Of a DNA stretch of 32,201 bases, positions 1 to 9,161 are shown in pieces. The stretch lies in assembly GCA_021158465.1 (NCBI GenBank), contig JAGGUN010000008.1:1-32201 (forward strand), given 5' to 3'. How positions within the stretch are numbered: position 1 is the first letter of the stretch; each line of letters opens with the position of its first letter. The stretch comes from a bacterium. GTDB lineage: Bacteria; UBP14; UBA6098; 4484-93. Below the pieces are notes generated by a model that worked only from the letters and a program-made list of their open reading frames with translations, did no database searches and was not told the DNA's origin. The position numbers and the translations under genes were made by a program.

Positions 1-246
1 CTTCCCATCCGCACGATCGATTTCAGCAATCCCGATGATGTCGCTATGCACAATCAACTCGTCCAGCTCGTCGATATGATGCTCGAACTCAACCGAAGGC
101 TGCAGTCCGCACCAACAGAATCCGACAGAGAAAGAATCAGGCTGCAAATACAATCCACCGATAGAAAAATTGACAACCTCGTCTATAAACTATACAACCT
201 GACTGAGGACGAGATACAGACTATCGAGGGCTCAAACGGAAATTAG
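1..246 (+). CDS. C-terminal tail of a TaqI/Eco57I-type DNA methyltransferase/restriction protein (5' end outside window)
   Basis: The frame is open from base 1 to the TAG at 244-246, so the gene starts upstream and only its last 81 residues are here. The opening residues (LPIRTIDFSNPDD), followed by a charged helical stretch with MHNQLVQLVDMMLELNRRL, match the end of the specificity region in Eco57I/TaqI-like N6-adenine methyltransferases and type IIG enzymes. There the phrase 'HNQLVxLVxxMLxLxxxL' closes the target-recognition part. The catalytic domain is not visible, so modification-only versus combined modification and cleavage cannot be decided. The stop overlaps the stop of the convergent gene (TTAG), leaving no room for a terminator. 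The family is recognised from the tail alone, so moderately sure. Confidence 0.72.
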   Translation, partial: LPIRTIDFSNPDDVAMHNQLVQLVDMMLELNRRLQSAPTESDRERIRLQIQSTDRKIDNLVYKLYNLTEDEIQTIEGSNGN

Positions 247-737
247 AAATATAGACTTGCCCTCATACCGACATCCGTCCCGAATGAGTTCGTATCCTCG
301 ATAATCGATATCCCGATGCCATCCTCGAGCGAGATGCTGAAATAACTCGTCAGGAAATACTCCGCTCCAAGGAAACCACCCATGCCGACGCCAACCTTTG
401 TATCACCGTTCGAGTGGATATCAAGCGTCAGCCTGCCACCACCATAGAGGGAAAGGGTCTTATACTCCCTGAAATTGTAGCGGACTCCCCCACCGAAACT
501 TACCTTTGTCTCATCGGCGGAAAAACTCATTTCACCAAACTCAAAGGTAGTGCTCCCGTGACTGAAACCGAATATCCCCTCAATGACCATCGGGCTCGCC
601 GGAAGACCATAGCTCAAGACCCACACATCACCCGACGGGATACCACCACCTATACCAAGCTTCCCGGATGTGTTACCGGCAAACGCCACCGAAGCGGCAA
701 CAAGAACAATAACTGCACAGATAAGCAGCTGTTTCAT
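243..737 (-). CDS. small outer-membrane beta-barrel protein (OmpX/OmpW-like size)
   Basis: A 164-residue protein with a clear Sec signal peptide (about residues 1-21, ending VAFA). The mature part alternates hydrophobic and polar residues, is rich in glycine and aromatics, and ends in aromatic Phe (RASLYF). This is the layout of small eight-stranded outer-membrane barrels. The track start is GTG at 738-740, but the next codon, ATG at 735-737, sits five bases from a strong AAAGGAGG ribosome site, so I start there. It lies 19 bases downstream of the ABC exporter stop and is probably last in the holA-ABC operon. Function (adhesion, porin or structural) cannot be told from sequence. Its 3' end overlaps the convergent methyltransferase stop. 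Confidence 0.72.
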   Translation of the reverse strand: MKQLLICAVIVLVAASVAFAGNTSGKLGIGGGIPSGDVWVLSYGLPASPMVIEGIFGFSHGSTTFEFGEMSFSADETKVSFGGGVRYNFREYKTLSLYGGGRLTLDIHSNGDTKVGVGMGGFLGAEYFLTSYFSISLEDGIGISIIEDTNSFGTDVGMRASLYF

Positions 738-755
738 CACCCCCTCCTTTACTGT
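738..755 (-). promoter_or_regulatory. strong ribosome binding site deciding the barrel-protein start
   Basis: Reading the minus strand, AAAGGAGG is followed by GG, GTG and then ATG. The spacing to the ATG at 735-737 is ideal, whereas the GTG is only about two bases from the site. This favours ATG as the true start of the small outer-membrane protein. Confidence 0.6.
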
Positions 756-2585
756 TTAGATGTTGAACTGCATTGTGTATAAAATTTTATACAATCCATC
801 CTGCTCAATCAGCTCGTTATGTTTCCCCTCCTGGACAATATGCCCATCCTTCATAACGATTATCCTGTCGGATTTGACTATGGTTGCGAGCCTGTGTGCA
901 ATGACGATCGCCGTTCTACCTTTTATCAGGCGGTCGATTGCCTCCTGAACGAGCCGCTCCGACTCCGAATCGAGCGAGCTGGTCGCCTCATCGAATATCA
1001 GTATCTGCGGGTTCCGATAGATTGCCCTCGCTATGGCAAGCCGCTGACGCTCTCCACCGGAGAGCTTCATTCCCCTATCACCGATATATGTGTCGAAGCC
1101 GTTCGGCGTGGACATAATAAAATCATAAGCATTCGCTGCATGAGCCGCCTCGACTATCCGCTCCCTGTCAGGATTATAATCGGCATATGCAATATTCCTC
1201 GCAATCGTATCGTTGAAAAGGATTGTCTCCTGTGTCACAATGCCGAATAGCGAGCGGAGTGATGAGAGCTTTATATTACGGATGTCGACTCCATCTATCG
1301 TGATTCTGCCCTCGGTCGGGTCAAAGAAGCGGAGGAGCAGGTCGACAAATGTCGATTTCCCTGCACCAGACGGTCCAACCAGCGCCACCACTTCGCCCTT
1401 CTTTATACAGATGCTTATATTCCGCAAAGCCCAGGGTTTATCATCGCTGTATCTGAAGGAGACATTGTCGTAGCATATCTCGTTTTCAAATCTGCTCTTA
1501 TCAACATTACCAGTTTCCTCAAATGTTTCAACAGGCTCATCGATGACCTCGAATACTCGCTTCGCCGCTGCAAGCCCCTGCTGTATCTTGCCATAGCTCT
1601 CGCCGAGCGACTTCAGAGGACGGGAAAGAAGGAAAAGCGCTACGATATACTGGATGAACTCATCGGGTGCGAAGCCACCGCCTCTGATGACCTGCCCGCC
1701 AGCATACACAAGGATAAATGCAGCAAGAAGCGCAGCCCCTACCTCATTAAACGGGGTTACAAGTTTCCTGACCCATATCATACGGAGCATATTGCGAAGG
1801 TAGTTCGAGGTTGACTTCTCAAACTTCTTCACCTCATACTCCTCACCCGAATACCCTTTAACAACACGAATACCTGTTATCGCCTCCTGCAGGATGGATG
1901 TAAAATCCGCAACCCGTTTCTGTGTTTTTGTTGAATAATGGCGAAGATGTTTGCCGATAGCGGTTATAATGAATACAGCAGGCGGTGCAACTATAACAAG
2001 AAGTAAGGTTAGACGCCAGTTTAAGATAAGCAAAAGTGCAAAGTAGAAGAGAACAATCAGAGGGTCCCTTATCATATTGGAGAAACTAACAGCGATTGTT
2101 TCGTTCAATACCTGAACATCGTTGACAATCCGTGAGATGAGCTGTCCTGTTCGCCTCTTTTGAAAGAAGAATAACGGAAGCTGGCTATATCTACGAAAGA
2201 GCATATTTCGGAAATCGTTCATCATCCCTTGAAGCACCTGCGACATAAAGAACGCCTGAAGATAAAAGAAGATACTCTTTAAGAGGACAATTAGAACAAG
2301 GATAACAGCCAGCTTCCTCAAGGCAACGAACGAACCACCAGATAGCAAAAACAGGTTGAATTTCTCATTGAGGAAGAGTTTGATGGACTCAAAGAATCCG
2401 CCAGCAACAGCAGGCAACTCCGGCGGAGACTGATAGAATATCGCCCGTAAGGTAGGTGCAACAAAATAGACCATAGAAGACTCAAAAAGAGCGTAAAAGA
2501 CCATACATATTATAGCAAAAGCAAGCTTGCCACGATAAGGCTTTACATAACCGATAAGCCTTCTATATGTCCCTACTTTTTGCAT
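756..2585 (-). CDS. MsbA-like ABC exporter (fused membrane and ATPase domains)
   Basis: A 609-residue half-transporter. Residues 1-335 hold about six membrane helices of the type I ABC exporter fold, including the family motif QKRRTGQLISRIVNDV near 143-158. Residues 365-609 form the ATPase: Walker A GPSGAGKST near 405, Q-loop VTQETILFND near 451, signature LSGGERQRLAIARA near 509, Walker B ILIFDEATSSLD near 529 and the switch histidine in IAHRLA near 566. Length and architecture match MsbA/lipid A flippases and multidrug exporters. The lipid A genes elsewhere in the window make a lipid-export role plausible, but substrate is not readable. The gene starts 13 bases inside the end of holA, which suggests translational coupling. 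A hydrophobic insert at about 50-90, between the first two helices, is somewhat long for the family. Confidence 0.9.
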   Translation of the reverse strand: MQKVGTYRRLIGYVKPYRGKLAFAIICMVFYALFESSMVYFVAPTLRAIFYQSPPELPAVAGGFFESIKLFLNEKFNLFLLSGGSFVALRKLAVILVLIVLLKSIFFYLQAFFMSQVLQGMMNDFRNMLFRRYSQLPLFFFQKRRTGQLISRIVNDVQVLNETIAVSFSNMIRDPLIVLFYFALLLILNWRLTLLLVIVAPPAVFIITAIGKHLRHYSTKTQKRVADFTSILQEAITGIRVVKGYSGEEYEVKKFEKSTSNYLRNMLRMIWVRKLVTPFNEVGAALLAAFILVYAGGQVIRGGGFAPDEFIQYIVALFLLSRPLKSLGESYGKIQQGLAAAKRVFEVIDEPVETFEETGNVDKSRFENEICYDNVSFRYSDDKPWALRNISICIKKGEVVALVGPSGAGKSTFVDLLLRFFDPTEGRITIDGVDIRNIKLSSLRSLFGIVTQETILFNDTIARNIAYADYNPDRERIVEAAHAANAYDFIMSTPNGFDTYIGDRGMKLSGGERQRLAIARAIYRNPQILIFDEATSSLDSESERLVQEAIDRLIKGRTAIVIAHRLATIVKSDRIIVMKDGHIVQEGKHNELIEQDGLYKILYTMQFNI

Positions 2586-3550
2586 ACTCCGAGAACCAGT
2601 TTGTACAACGCGTCCTGGTCAGAGATAAGCCCCGACTTGAGGGAATGATCCATCTCATAAAGTAGTTTAAATACCTCGTATAACTCTTTGATCTTGAAAT
2701 TGTTAAGCATTTCGCATTTCTTCCCAATGTAGTAGATGCCAAGCTGTTTTATCTCTCGAGTGGATGCTCCTGTTGCTCGCATAAGATAGAGCGTTATAAG
2801 CTGGAGAAAGTACCTCGATGTAATATATATCACCTGCCCCGCCTTCTCGTTATAGGATAGAAGCGTTCTTAAGTGAGCAACAGCACCCAGAAGGTCTTTT
2901 GCCCCCAGGGCGTCGAGGAACTTGAATATCTGAGCCTCACGGGATACAGCAACAACCTCATCTATAAGAGAAGCCGTGAGCGGTCTATCCTCCGCAAAGA
3001 GTGCAAGCTTGTCAAGCTCATGGTCGATTACAGAAAGGTTCAGACCCGTGCGTGAAACTACCCGCACCGCAAGCGAACGGTTTAGCCTCATCCCCTTTTC
3101 ACGAGCAAGGTTTATGACCCATTCCCATATCTCGCTCTCATACACCGGGCGAGCATCCAGTGTATAAAAATTGTCGGAAAGCCACTTGAAGAAACTGCTT
3201 GTCATCTTCATATCGCCAGCCGTAAAGACCACAAGCGAGGTGTTAGGGAAAGAGAAACCCATCATCCTTTTCTTTGCCATCGGTGAAAGGGTGTCTATAT
3301 TGTGCACCACAACGACCCGGCGCTCTGCCATCACGGGGTAGGCAAGTATAGCATCTGTTATCGACCGAAGATCAGAAATCTCATCCGCATAGATAACATC
3401 AAGGTTAAACTCCCCAAGCCCTTCCGGAACGCCCTTTTTAACAATGCTCTTCACAAGGCGAGTCTTGATATACTCCTCTTCCCCCCAGATGAAGTAGCGT
3501 GTGTGGTCCAGAGGGGATTCAAGGATGAGTTTAAAGTCAAGAAATTTCAT
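2573..3550 (-). CDS. holA: DNA polymerase III, delta subunit
   Basis: Delta subunit of the clamp loader, which opens the sliding clamp. The N-terminal phrase RYFIWGEEEYIKTRLV corresponds to the conserved 'YLLxGEExFL' start of the AAA-like domain. The middle has the 'RRVVVVHNID...' strand-loop, and the C-terminal helical collar contains FKFLDALGAKDLLGAVAHLRTLL. From the chosen ATG (3548-3550) the protein is 325 residues, normal for HolA. An upstream ATG at 3587-3589 has a better Shine-Dalgarno (AAGGAAAA) but adds 13 residues with no family counterpart; the longest frame begins at 3628. Overlaps the ABC exporter start by 13 bases. Strong as to family, less sure on start. Confidence 0.88.
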   Translation of the reverse strand: MKFLDFKLILESPLDHTRYFIWGEEEYIKTRLVKSIVKKGVPEGLGEFNLDVIYADEISDLRSITDAILAYPVMAERRVVVVHNIDTLSPMAKKRMMGFSFPNTSLVVFTAGDMKMTSSFFKWLSDNFYTLDARPVYESEIWEWVINLAREKGMRLNRSLAVRVVSRTGLNLSVIDHELDKLALFAEDRPLTASLIDEVVAVSREAQIFKFLDALGAKDLLGAVAHLRTLLSYNEKAGQVIYITSRYFLQLITLYLMRATGASTREIKQLGIYYIGKKCEMLNNFKIKELYEVFKLLYEMDHSLKSGLISDQDALYKLVLGVCKK

Positions 3551-3650
3551 AGTTTCTAATATAAACAGATCTTGCAAAAATAGAAACATTTTTCCTTGCT
3601 TAAGGATAGAGAATTTATTTTCTTTCATACAACAAGATTAGGAGGGCAAC

Positions 3651-4805
3651 ATGTTGCGTGAAGAGAGGGAGGAGTTAGAATACAAGGTTTTGGTTCCCTG
3701 GGCGATGCACAACCGGGAGAGCAAGGGGAGAAAATACGATGAGCCAAAGCATCCATACCGGGTTGACTTTGAGCGCGACAGAGAGCGGATAATACATTCC
3801 ACAGCATTCAGGCGGCTCGAATACAAGACACAGGTCTTTGTCAACCATGAGGGCGACCACTACCGAACGAGGATGACGCATACCCTTGAAGTGGCAACGA
3901 TGGCACGCTCTATCGCAAGAGCCCTCTCTCTCAACGAGGACTTAGCCGAAGCAATCGCACTCGCACACGATATCGGGCATACACCGTTCGGGCATATCGG
4001 AGAGGCTACACTCAATGAGCTCATGAAGGAAGATGGTGGGTTCGAGCACAACAGACACGGACTAAGAGTCGTTGAAAAGCTCGAGGAAAGATACCCCAAT
4101 TTCCCCGGTCTAAACCTCACATTCGAGGTCAGAGAGGGTATCATCAAGCATCATACAGTCTACGACAAGGCAGAAAACATCGACTACGAACCACAGAGAC
4201 GTCCACCGCTCGAGGCACAGATTGTCGATATCGCAGACGAAATCGCATACTATTCACACGACCTTGACGATGGGCTGCGCTCAAACCTGTTCACCACCGA
4301 CCAGCTGGGGGGGATCTACCTCTGGAACGAAACGGTCGAGGAATTGAAACGAGAATTCCCAACAATCGATGAGCAGATACTGCGATATCAAGTGATCAGA
4401 AAATTAATCAACCGTGAGGTAACTGATTGTATAGAAACAAGCAGAAGGCTCATCGCCGAAAGCGGTATAAGGACCGTGGAGGATGTAAGAAATGCGCCGA
4501 ACAGGCTCATAACCATATCTGATGAACTGAAGGAGAAAAACCAACAGTTGCAGGAGTTCCTCGAAAAAAATATGTATAGACATCCGAAGGTGCTGAGAAT
4601 GGCTCTGAAGTCAAAAAGGGTTATCGAATACCTTTTCAACTGCTATGTCGAGGAACCGAAGCTCATTTCCAACTGGGAAAAGAAAACAGCCACATCGGAG
4701 GGAAATGTCAAGCGGATAGTCTCCGACTACATCGCCGGTATGACAGACCGGTTCGCTATGATGGAGTATAAAAAGCTTTCTGACCCGTTCGAGAGATTAC
4801 TCTGA
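3651..4805 (+). CDS. dgt: deoxyguanosinetriphosphate triphosphohydrolase-like HD protein
   Basis: A dNTP hydrolase releasing deoxynucleoside and triphosphate; cytosolic. The 384-residue length matches the dGTPase-like (type 2) family. The HD-domain metal ligands are visible: H77 in MTHTLEV, the H106-D107 pair in LAHDIGHTPFGHIGE, and D196 in IVDIADEIAYYSHDLDDG. The N-terminal family signature DRERIIHSTAFRRLEYKTQVF is complete and the C-terminal domain is intact. A strong ribosome site (AGGAGGG) lies seven bases before the ATG. It stands alone on the plus strand between two minus-strand operons and its last nine bases overlap the convergent PQQ lipoprotein gene. Some family members limit phage DNA synthesis, but the housekeeping neighbours give no hint of that here. 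Confidence 0.92.
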   Translation: MLREEREELEYKVLVPWAMHNRESKGRKYDEPKHPYRVDFERDRERIIHSTAFRRLEYKTQVFVNHEGDHYRTRMTHTLEVATMARSIARALSLNEDLAEAIALAHDIGHTPFGHIGEATLNELMKEDGGFEHNRHGLRVVEKLEERYPNFPGLNLTFEVREGIIKHHTVYDKAENIDYEPQRRPPLEAQIVDIADEIAYYSHDLDDGLRSNLFTTDQLGGIYLWNETVEELKREFPTIDEQILRYQVIRKLINREVTDCIETSRRLIAESGIRTVEDVRNAPNRLITISDELKEKNQQLQEFLEKNMYRHPKVLRMALKSKRVIEYLFNCYVEEPKLISNWEKKTATSEGNVKRIVSDYIAGMTDRFAMMEYKKLSDPFERLL

Positions 4806-5903
4806 AAAGTCAAACCCAGGGAAGAGAAAAATCTGACCATCCTCCGTCGGGACAAACACACGACCACAACACCCGAAAGGCTTTCCAACAACAGGTGAGG
4901 AAATCTGCTTCTCCCAAATAAGCTCACCTGTGTTAATATCAATGTTATACAGAGAGCCACGGGCACCACCCGCAAGAACGAAATCACCAAAAACAGCCGC
5001 AGGAGAGAAGAAAACATCTTCAAAGGAGCTCTGCCAGAGCACATCTCCAGCAGGATCTATCGCAAGGATACTACCATCACGGGTGGAGACAAGAAATAGA
5101 TCATTATGCTCAACAACAGCCACAGGAAACCCCCAGCTCGAGCCAGAAGGCAGGGAGAAACGGTTTACCTGATTAAGATTTTTATCAAGGAACAGAAGAG
5201 AGCCGTCCTTCATAGGGAAAACAATGAGAGAATCAAGAAGAACAGGATCACCTGATGGTTTCGAAGCAAGCCTAACCTTCGACTTGGTCTCTATCTCGGG
5301 AGTGATAGGAACGGAATAAACATCACCAGAAACGGAATGAACAACAAGGTTCTTCCCCGTATATATGGGTGCCCCTGTGAAAAGCCCTTCGAACCTAAGC
5401 CTCCCCTTTATCTTTCCATCAGAGATGCTAATCTGAAAGAGCTTCCCGTTACGCAGGAGGACGAAGACATCCCTCCCGATGATTCTGGACGATACAACCG
5501 GGGTCTCGGTCTCCTTTTCCCAGAGGCGTTTGCCGTCCAATAGAGAATAAGCAGAAAGTTGGTTCCAGTCACCCATACCAGCAACCACAATAAACGAATC
5601 GGAAACCGAAGGTGAAACCGTTATCGTCGTTCCAAACCAAAAACGCTTGACAATCTTCCCAGACAAAAGGTCGACAACAACGATGCGCTTCTGATTCGTA
5701 CCAAAGAACGCGAGATTACCCAGAACCGCAGGCGGAGAGGAAAGGGAATATCCGAGTTTAAGCTTACCAACGGAGAGGGTATCCCTAAGCGAGAAAAAGC
5801 CTGGACAGGAAGAAGGAGGATTCATAAGCTCGCCCACCCTGAGATTATTGGCACAGGAGAGAAGAAAAAACAGCTCAATCAGAACGAATACCTTTCTTGT
5901 CAT
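4797..5903 (-). CDS. PQQ-type beta-propeller lipoprotein (BamB-like candidate)
   Basis: A 368-residue exported lipoprotein: a hydrophobic stretch at residues 5-16 ends in the lipobox LLSC with C17 as the lipidated residue. The rest consists of repeated blades of the PQQ/quinoprotein type, each with a 'xxLDxxxGxxxWxxxF'-like core, for example VVVDLLSGKIVKRFWFG, YSLLDGKRLWEKE and IDINTGELIWEKQ. No dehydrogenase catalytic residues or calcium site are evident, so a scaffolding role is more likely than an enzyme. BamB, the propeller lipoprotein of the BAM complex, has this architecture and size, and BamA is encoded in the same window; assignment as BamB is inference. It is last in the seven-gene minus operon and overlaps the DUF2723 stop by four bases (ATGA). 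Confidence 0.8.
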   Translation of the reverse strand: MTRKVFVLIELFFLLSCANNLRVGELMNPPSSCPGFFSLRDTLSVGKLKLGYSLSSPPAVLGNLAFFGTNQKRIVVVDLLSGKIVKRFWFGTTITVSPSVSDSFIVVAGMGDWNQLSAYSLLDGKRLWEKETETPVVSSRIIGRDVFVLLRNGKLFQISISDGKIKGRLRFEGLFTGAPIYTGKNLVVHSVSGDVYSVPITPEIETKSKVRLASKPSGDPVLLDSLIVFPMKDGSLLFLDKNLNQVNRFSLPSGSSWGFPVAVVEHNDLFLVSTRDGSILAIDPAGDVLWQSSFEDVFFSPAAVFGDFVLAGGARGSLYNIDINTGELIWEKQISSPVVGKPFGCCGRVFVPTEDGQIFLFPGFDFSE

Positions 5904-7813
5904 CTTCCTACCCTTCTCAACAATTCTTCCATTGCAGGTGTACCATGATACAGCGAGTCAACCATCTCAAGAACCATCGAAGCCTCATCAGTCCTGCCTG
6001 CAGCCGCGAGATAGAAAAGCAAAGGCTCCGAATACTCCGGACGATAGTTGACAAAATCAGCAGACCACCAGAGGTATCTTATCCCCCAGCGAAGCTCCCT
6101 CAAACCGCAGTAAGACAACCCCATCCGGAAAAGCATATCAGGATAAAACCGCATAAACCAGTCTATCCGCTTGTCTCTGGGAAGCGATAAATCCCTCGCA
6201 TAAGTCAGAGCAGGTCGAAACGGAAGGATATGCACTTTCTTATCCTTGCTTACACGATATAGGAGAAACTCTGGCAAACGATAGTATCCAGGAAGAACCC
6301 AATCGGGAACAGCAGCAGAGAGAAAAACGGTCCTGTTTGAGCGGATAGATGAAACAAGAACAGAGTTTATCATCTGCCTGAATGAAAGCTCGAGCTGACG
6401 CGAGTCGTAAGCCTTCCCCCGCTCAAAGTCAAGAACAAGCGTAGCAAAAGCTTCCATCTTACTCCTTGCACAATCGGAGAACCTGTTGGGAAACCGCTCA
6501 AGCAACCAGCGAACATACCAGGAACGACGCAGAAGCTCAAAATCGATAACAAGAACATCCCTGCGAAAGCCGAGCATCTGCTGAAGATATATAGAAGGCG
6601 CAACAAAATCCCAGTAGTGTAAGAGAGCAACGCTACCTGTGTCCAACGGTGAAAGAATATTGCGTCCGAGCTCTTCCGCACGCCTGTCAGGATAATAAAA
6701 GTTCGAGGAGAAGTTCGCCACGAACGGGGCAATACACAGAACCGAGACAACAGGTGCCATCCGCCCAAAGTTGAGTAAAATTTTATACAAACTGTCCAAT
6801 CCAACGGCAATGAACAGCGAAAAAATAGCAAACGACGGAAGAAAGTATGGAGCAATGTCGGGGATGTCATAGTTGAGAGAATAAATGATGTTAGAGAAAA
6901 AGGTTATAACAAGAAGCCAGAATATCCGCTTCAAGCCTCTACCGAGAGAGTATATCCCTAAAGGAGCAAGAAGAATCAGAAACCAGTACTGGGAGAGCAA
7001 AAGCAGGATGTATGACCCGAACTTGCGAACAAGCTCTTCTATGCTCTGGTTAAACATCCAAACTCGATACTGCCAGCCGGAGATATGGCGAAAGAACCGC
7101 TCGAAATCCGACGGATCTCCCCAGTTCATAAACGGATGGCAAGAGGAGCGGATCGGAAGGTAGAGATATACAGAAAACCCCAGCAGAAAGAAAAACACCG
7201 CCGGAACAACAACCCTTGCCGAGAAAAGATCCCGCCTCATTTTAGAATATATAAGGTAGAAAAACCCGACAGAATAAAGCAAGGCAAGCATATGGTCGCC
7301 GAAAGAGAGTCCGTAGATATAAAAAAACAGAAAGAAAAAACAATGATTACCCGTTCTCTCCCAGTGAAGGAGAATAAACAGCAGCAACAGAAAGAACAGA
7401 ACCGCAAGCGAATACACCTCCGCCTGAACGGAGCTTTTCCAGAGTGTATCAGAGGTGGCAAATATCAGAGCAGAGGAAAAAGCAACAAGAGGATGTGTTC
7501 CGCCATTCCGAAGGCGAGATGTTACCTCAAGAACAAGAAAAAAGAAAACAACGGCAGCAACGGATGAAAAAAAAGCGGACATAAGGTTCACAGGGAAAGC
7601 AGGCGATGAAGATGGTAGAAGAGAAAATATCCTTCCGAGTATCGTATACAGTGGGTAACCCGTTGGGTGAGCAATCCCAAGCGTGTGGCAGACGGTTATA
7701 AGCTCACCACTATCGATGAAGTTAACCGTGCGCGAGGCAGTCAAAAAATATACACCAAAACTTGTCAGGAAAACAAGGAACGAGAAGAGGATTTCAGTCC
7801 TCTTTGATCTCAT
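5900..7813 (-). CDS. DUF2723-family multi-membrane protein (GT-C-like)
   Basis: A 637-residue inner-membrane protein with about ten hydrophobic helices in residues 1-370 and a soluble C-terminal half. The N-terminal signature is diagnostic of DUF2723: FIDSGELITVCHTLGIAHP followed by TGYPLY, residues 32-55, with acidic D34 and E37 in the first external loop, where GT-C glycosyltransferases carry their catalytic acid. The family is common in FCB bacteria and is related to protein O-mannosyltransferase-like/TMEM260 proteins. A glycosyl-transfer role is likely but no substrate is known. The C-terminal part (WFMRFYPDMLFRMGLSYCGL to the end) has helical, TPR-like repeats. It begins 20 bases inside the sigma-54 activator gene and overlaps the PQQ gene by four bases. 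Confidence 0.82.
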   Translation of the reverse strand: MRSKRTEILFSFLVFLTSFGVYFLTASRTVNFIDSGELITVCHTLGIAHPTGYPLYTILGRIFSLLPSSSPAFPVNLMSAFFSSVAAVVFFFLVLEVTSRLRNGGTHPLVAFSSALIFATSDTLWKSSVQAEVYSLAVLFFLLLLFILLHWERTGNHCFFFLFFYIYGLSFGDHMLALLYSVGFFYLIYSKMRRDLFSARVVVPAVFFFLLGFSVYLYLPIRSSCHPFMNWGDPSDFERFFRHISGWQYRVWMFNQSIEELVRKFGSYILLLLSQYWFLILLAPLGIYSLGRGLKRIFWLLVITFFSNIIYSLNYDIPDIAPYFLPSFAIFSLFIAVGLDSLYKILLNFGRMAPVVSVLCIAPFVANFSSNFYYPDRRAEELGRNILSPLDTGSVALLHYWDFVAPSIYLQQMLGFRRDVLVIDFELLRRSWYVRWLLERFPNRFSDCARSKMEAFATLVLDFERGKAYDSRQLELSFRQMINSVLVSSIRSNRTVFLSAAVPDWVLPGYYRLPEFLLYRVSKDKKVHILPFRPALTYARDLSLPRDKRIDWFMRFYPDMLFRMGLSYCGLRELRWGIRYLWWSADFVNYRPEYSEPLLFYLAAAGRTDEASMVLEMVDSLYHGTPAMEELLRRVGR

Positions 7814-9161
7814 ACTTCTTCATCTTCCGATATAGCGTTTTCCGGTCGATGCCCAGAATCCTTGCTGCATTCGATTTGTTCCAACCGGAGAGCCTTAGCG
7901 CATTCTCTATCAACTCACGCTCGGATTCCCTTATATTGAGGCTACCACCGGGCACAAACGAATCAAGACGACGCCTTATATAGGACAACTCTTCAAGAAT
8001 GTTCTCAAGAACAGCAGCCATCTCCGACGGGATATTCTCCCTCCACCTGACTGGCAGCTTCCTGCCTGTCTGAGAGTGCTCAGCAAAATATCCCTTTATA
8101 TCTTCACCTGTCACAGGAGCTCCCTCAGCAAGTGAGACAAAGTTCTCGACAAAGTTCCGTAGCTCCCTAACATTCCCTGGCCAATGATACCCAAGAATAA
8201 GCCGCATAGCAGAATCGGTAAACCCAAGGAACGCCTTACCTGTTTTCTTTTCCGCCTCCTTGATGAAGCTCGCTACAAGAACAGGAATATCCTCCTTGCG
8301 CTCCCTGAGCGGTGGGATATATATCCTTGCCCCAGCAAGACGGAAATAGAGGTCCGAGCGAAAACGCCCCATATCCATCTGAAGCTTTAGGTCACGATTG
8401 GTCGCTGCTATGATACGTACATCCACCTCCTTCTCCTCCGACGAGCCGACAGGATAAAACCTACCCGTCTCAAGCACACGCAAGAGCTTCACCTGCAAAG
8501 AACCAGGCATATCACCTATCTCATCCAGGAATAATGTTCCGCCGGACGCCTGCTCGAAGAGCCCTATCCTCTCGGAAACAGCCCCCGTAAACGCACCCTT
8601 CACATAACCAAACAGCTCGCTCTCAAGAAGGCTCTCCGGAATCGCTCCAACATTCACAGGAACAAACTTGCCCGACGAGCGCCTCGAACGGTTATGCACA
8701 AGGCGAGCAATAAGCTCCTTCCCGACCCCGCTCTCCCCAACCACAAGAACCGAGATATCCGTCCTTGCAAGCTTTAGCGCCGTCTCACCCACAGAATAGA
8801 TCGCCCTCGAACGCCCCAAAATCCCTCCGGACAGAAGAAATCTGCGAACCTCAAGAAACCTCCTAAGCATCGCAGAGAAATCACCTATAGATACCCCACT
8901 CGGAACGAAAAGGTCAGCACCCTCCAGATCCTCATTCCCTACAACAACAAGCGCTGTGGTCGGCGCATGTTCAAGGAGAAAACGAACGATACCAGATATA
9001 TGCGGAGCCTCCCCATCAACTATGAGAACATCGGCACCTTCGGATTTTAACCTACGCAGAAGAGAAGAAGTATCTGAGAAGGGGGTAAGTCTCACCCCTT
9101 CAAACGAGGAGAAAACCTCCAAAAAAAATCTTTTATCCGGGTAGACAAAGATTCTCATCAT
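7794..9161 (-). CDS. sigma-54-dependent transcriptional activator with degenerate receiver
   Basis: An NtrC-type enhancer-binding protein of 455 residues. Residues 1-110 are receiver-like, 120-345 form the AAA+ domain and 410-455 the Fis-type helix-turn-helix ([20 protein letters not shown]). Walker A GESGVGKE is at 142-149, the sigma-54 contact loop GAFTGA at 189-194 and Walker B LFLDE at 210-214, so it should activate RpoN promoters. The receiver keeps a candidate phospho-acceptor (D49 in VLIVDG) but has only one acidic residue at the first-strand end (D9) and lacks the conserved lysine before its last helix. Control by a histidine kinase is therefore doubtful, and no kinase lies alongside. 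Overlaps holB by four bases and the DUF2723 gene by 20. Target genes unknown. Confidence 0.88.
   Translation of the reverse strand: MMRIFVYPDKRFFLEVFSSFEGVRLTPFSDTSSLLRRLKSEGADVLIVDGEAPHISGIVRFLLEHAPTTALVVVGNEDLEGADLFVPSGVSIGDFSAMLRRFLEVRRFLLSGGILGRSRAIYSVGETALKLARTDISVLVVGESGVGKELIARLVHNRSRRSSGKFVPVNVGAIPESLLESELFGYVKGAFTGAVSERIGLFEQASGGTLFLDEIGDMPGSLQVKLLRVLETGRFYPVGSSEEKEVDVRIIAATNRDLKLQMDMGRFRSDLYFRLAGARIYIPPLRERKEDIPVLVASFIKEAEKKTGKAFLGFTDSAMRLILGYHWPGNVRELRNFVENFVSLAEGAPVTGEDIKGYFAEHSQTGRKLPVRWRENIPSEMAAVLENILEELSYIRRRLDSFVPGGSLNIRESERELIENALRLSGWNKSNAARILGIDRKTLYRKMKKYEIKED

Noticed and set aside
3551-3650. Clear divergent promoters between holA and the dGTPase gene
   Set aside because: TTGCTT-type and AT-rich boxes exist but none has acceptable spacing, so no promoter is called.
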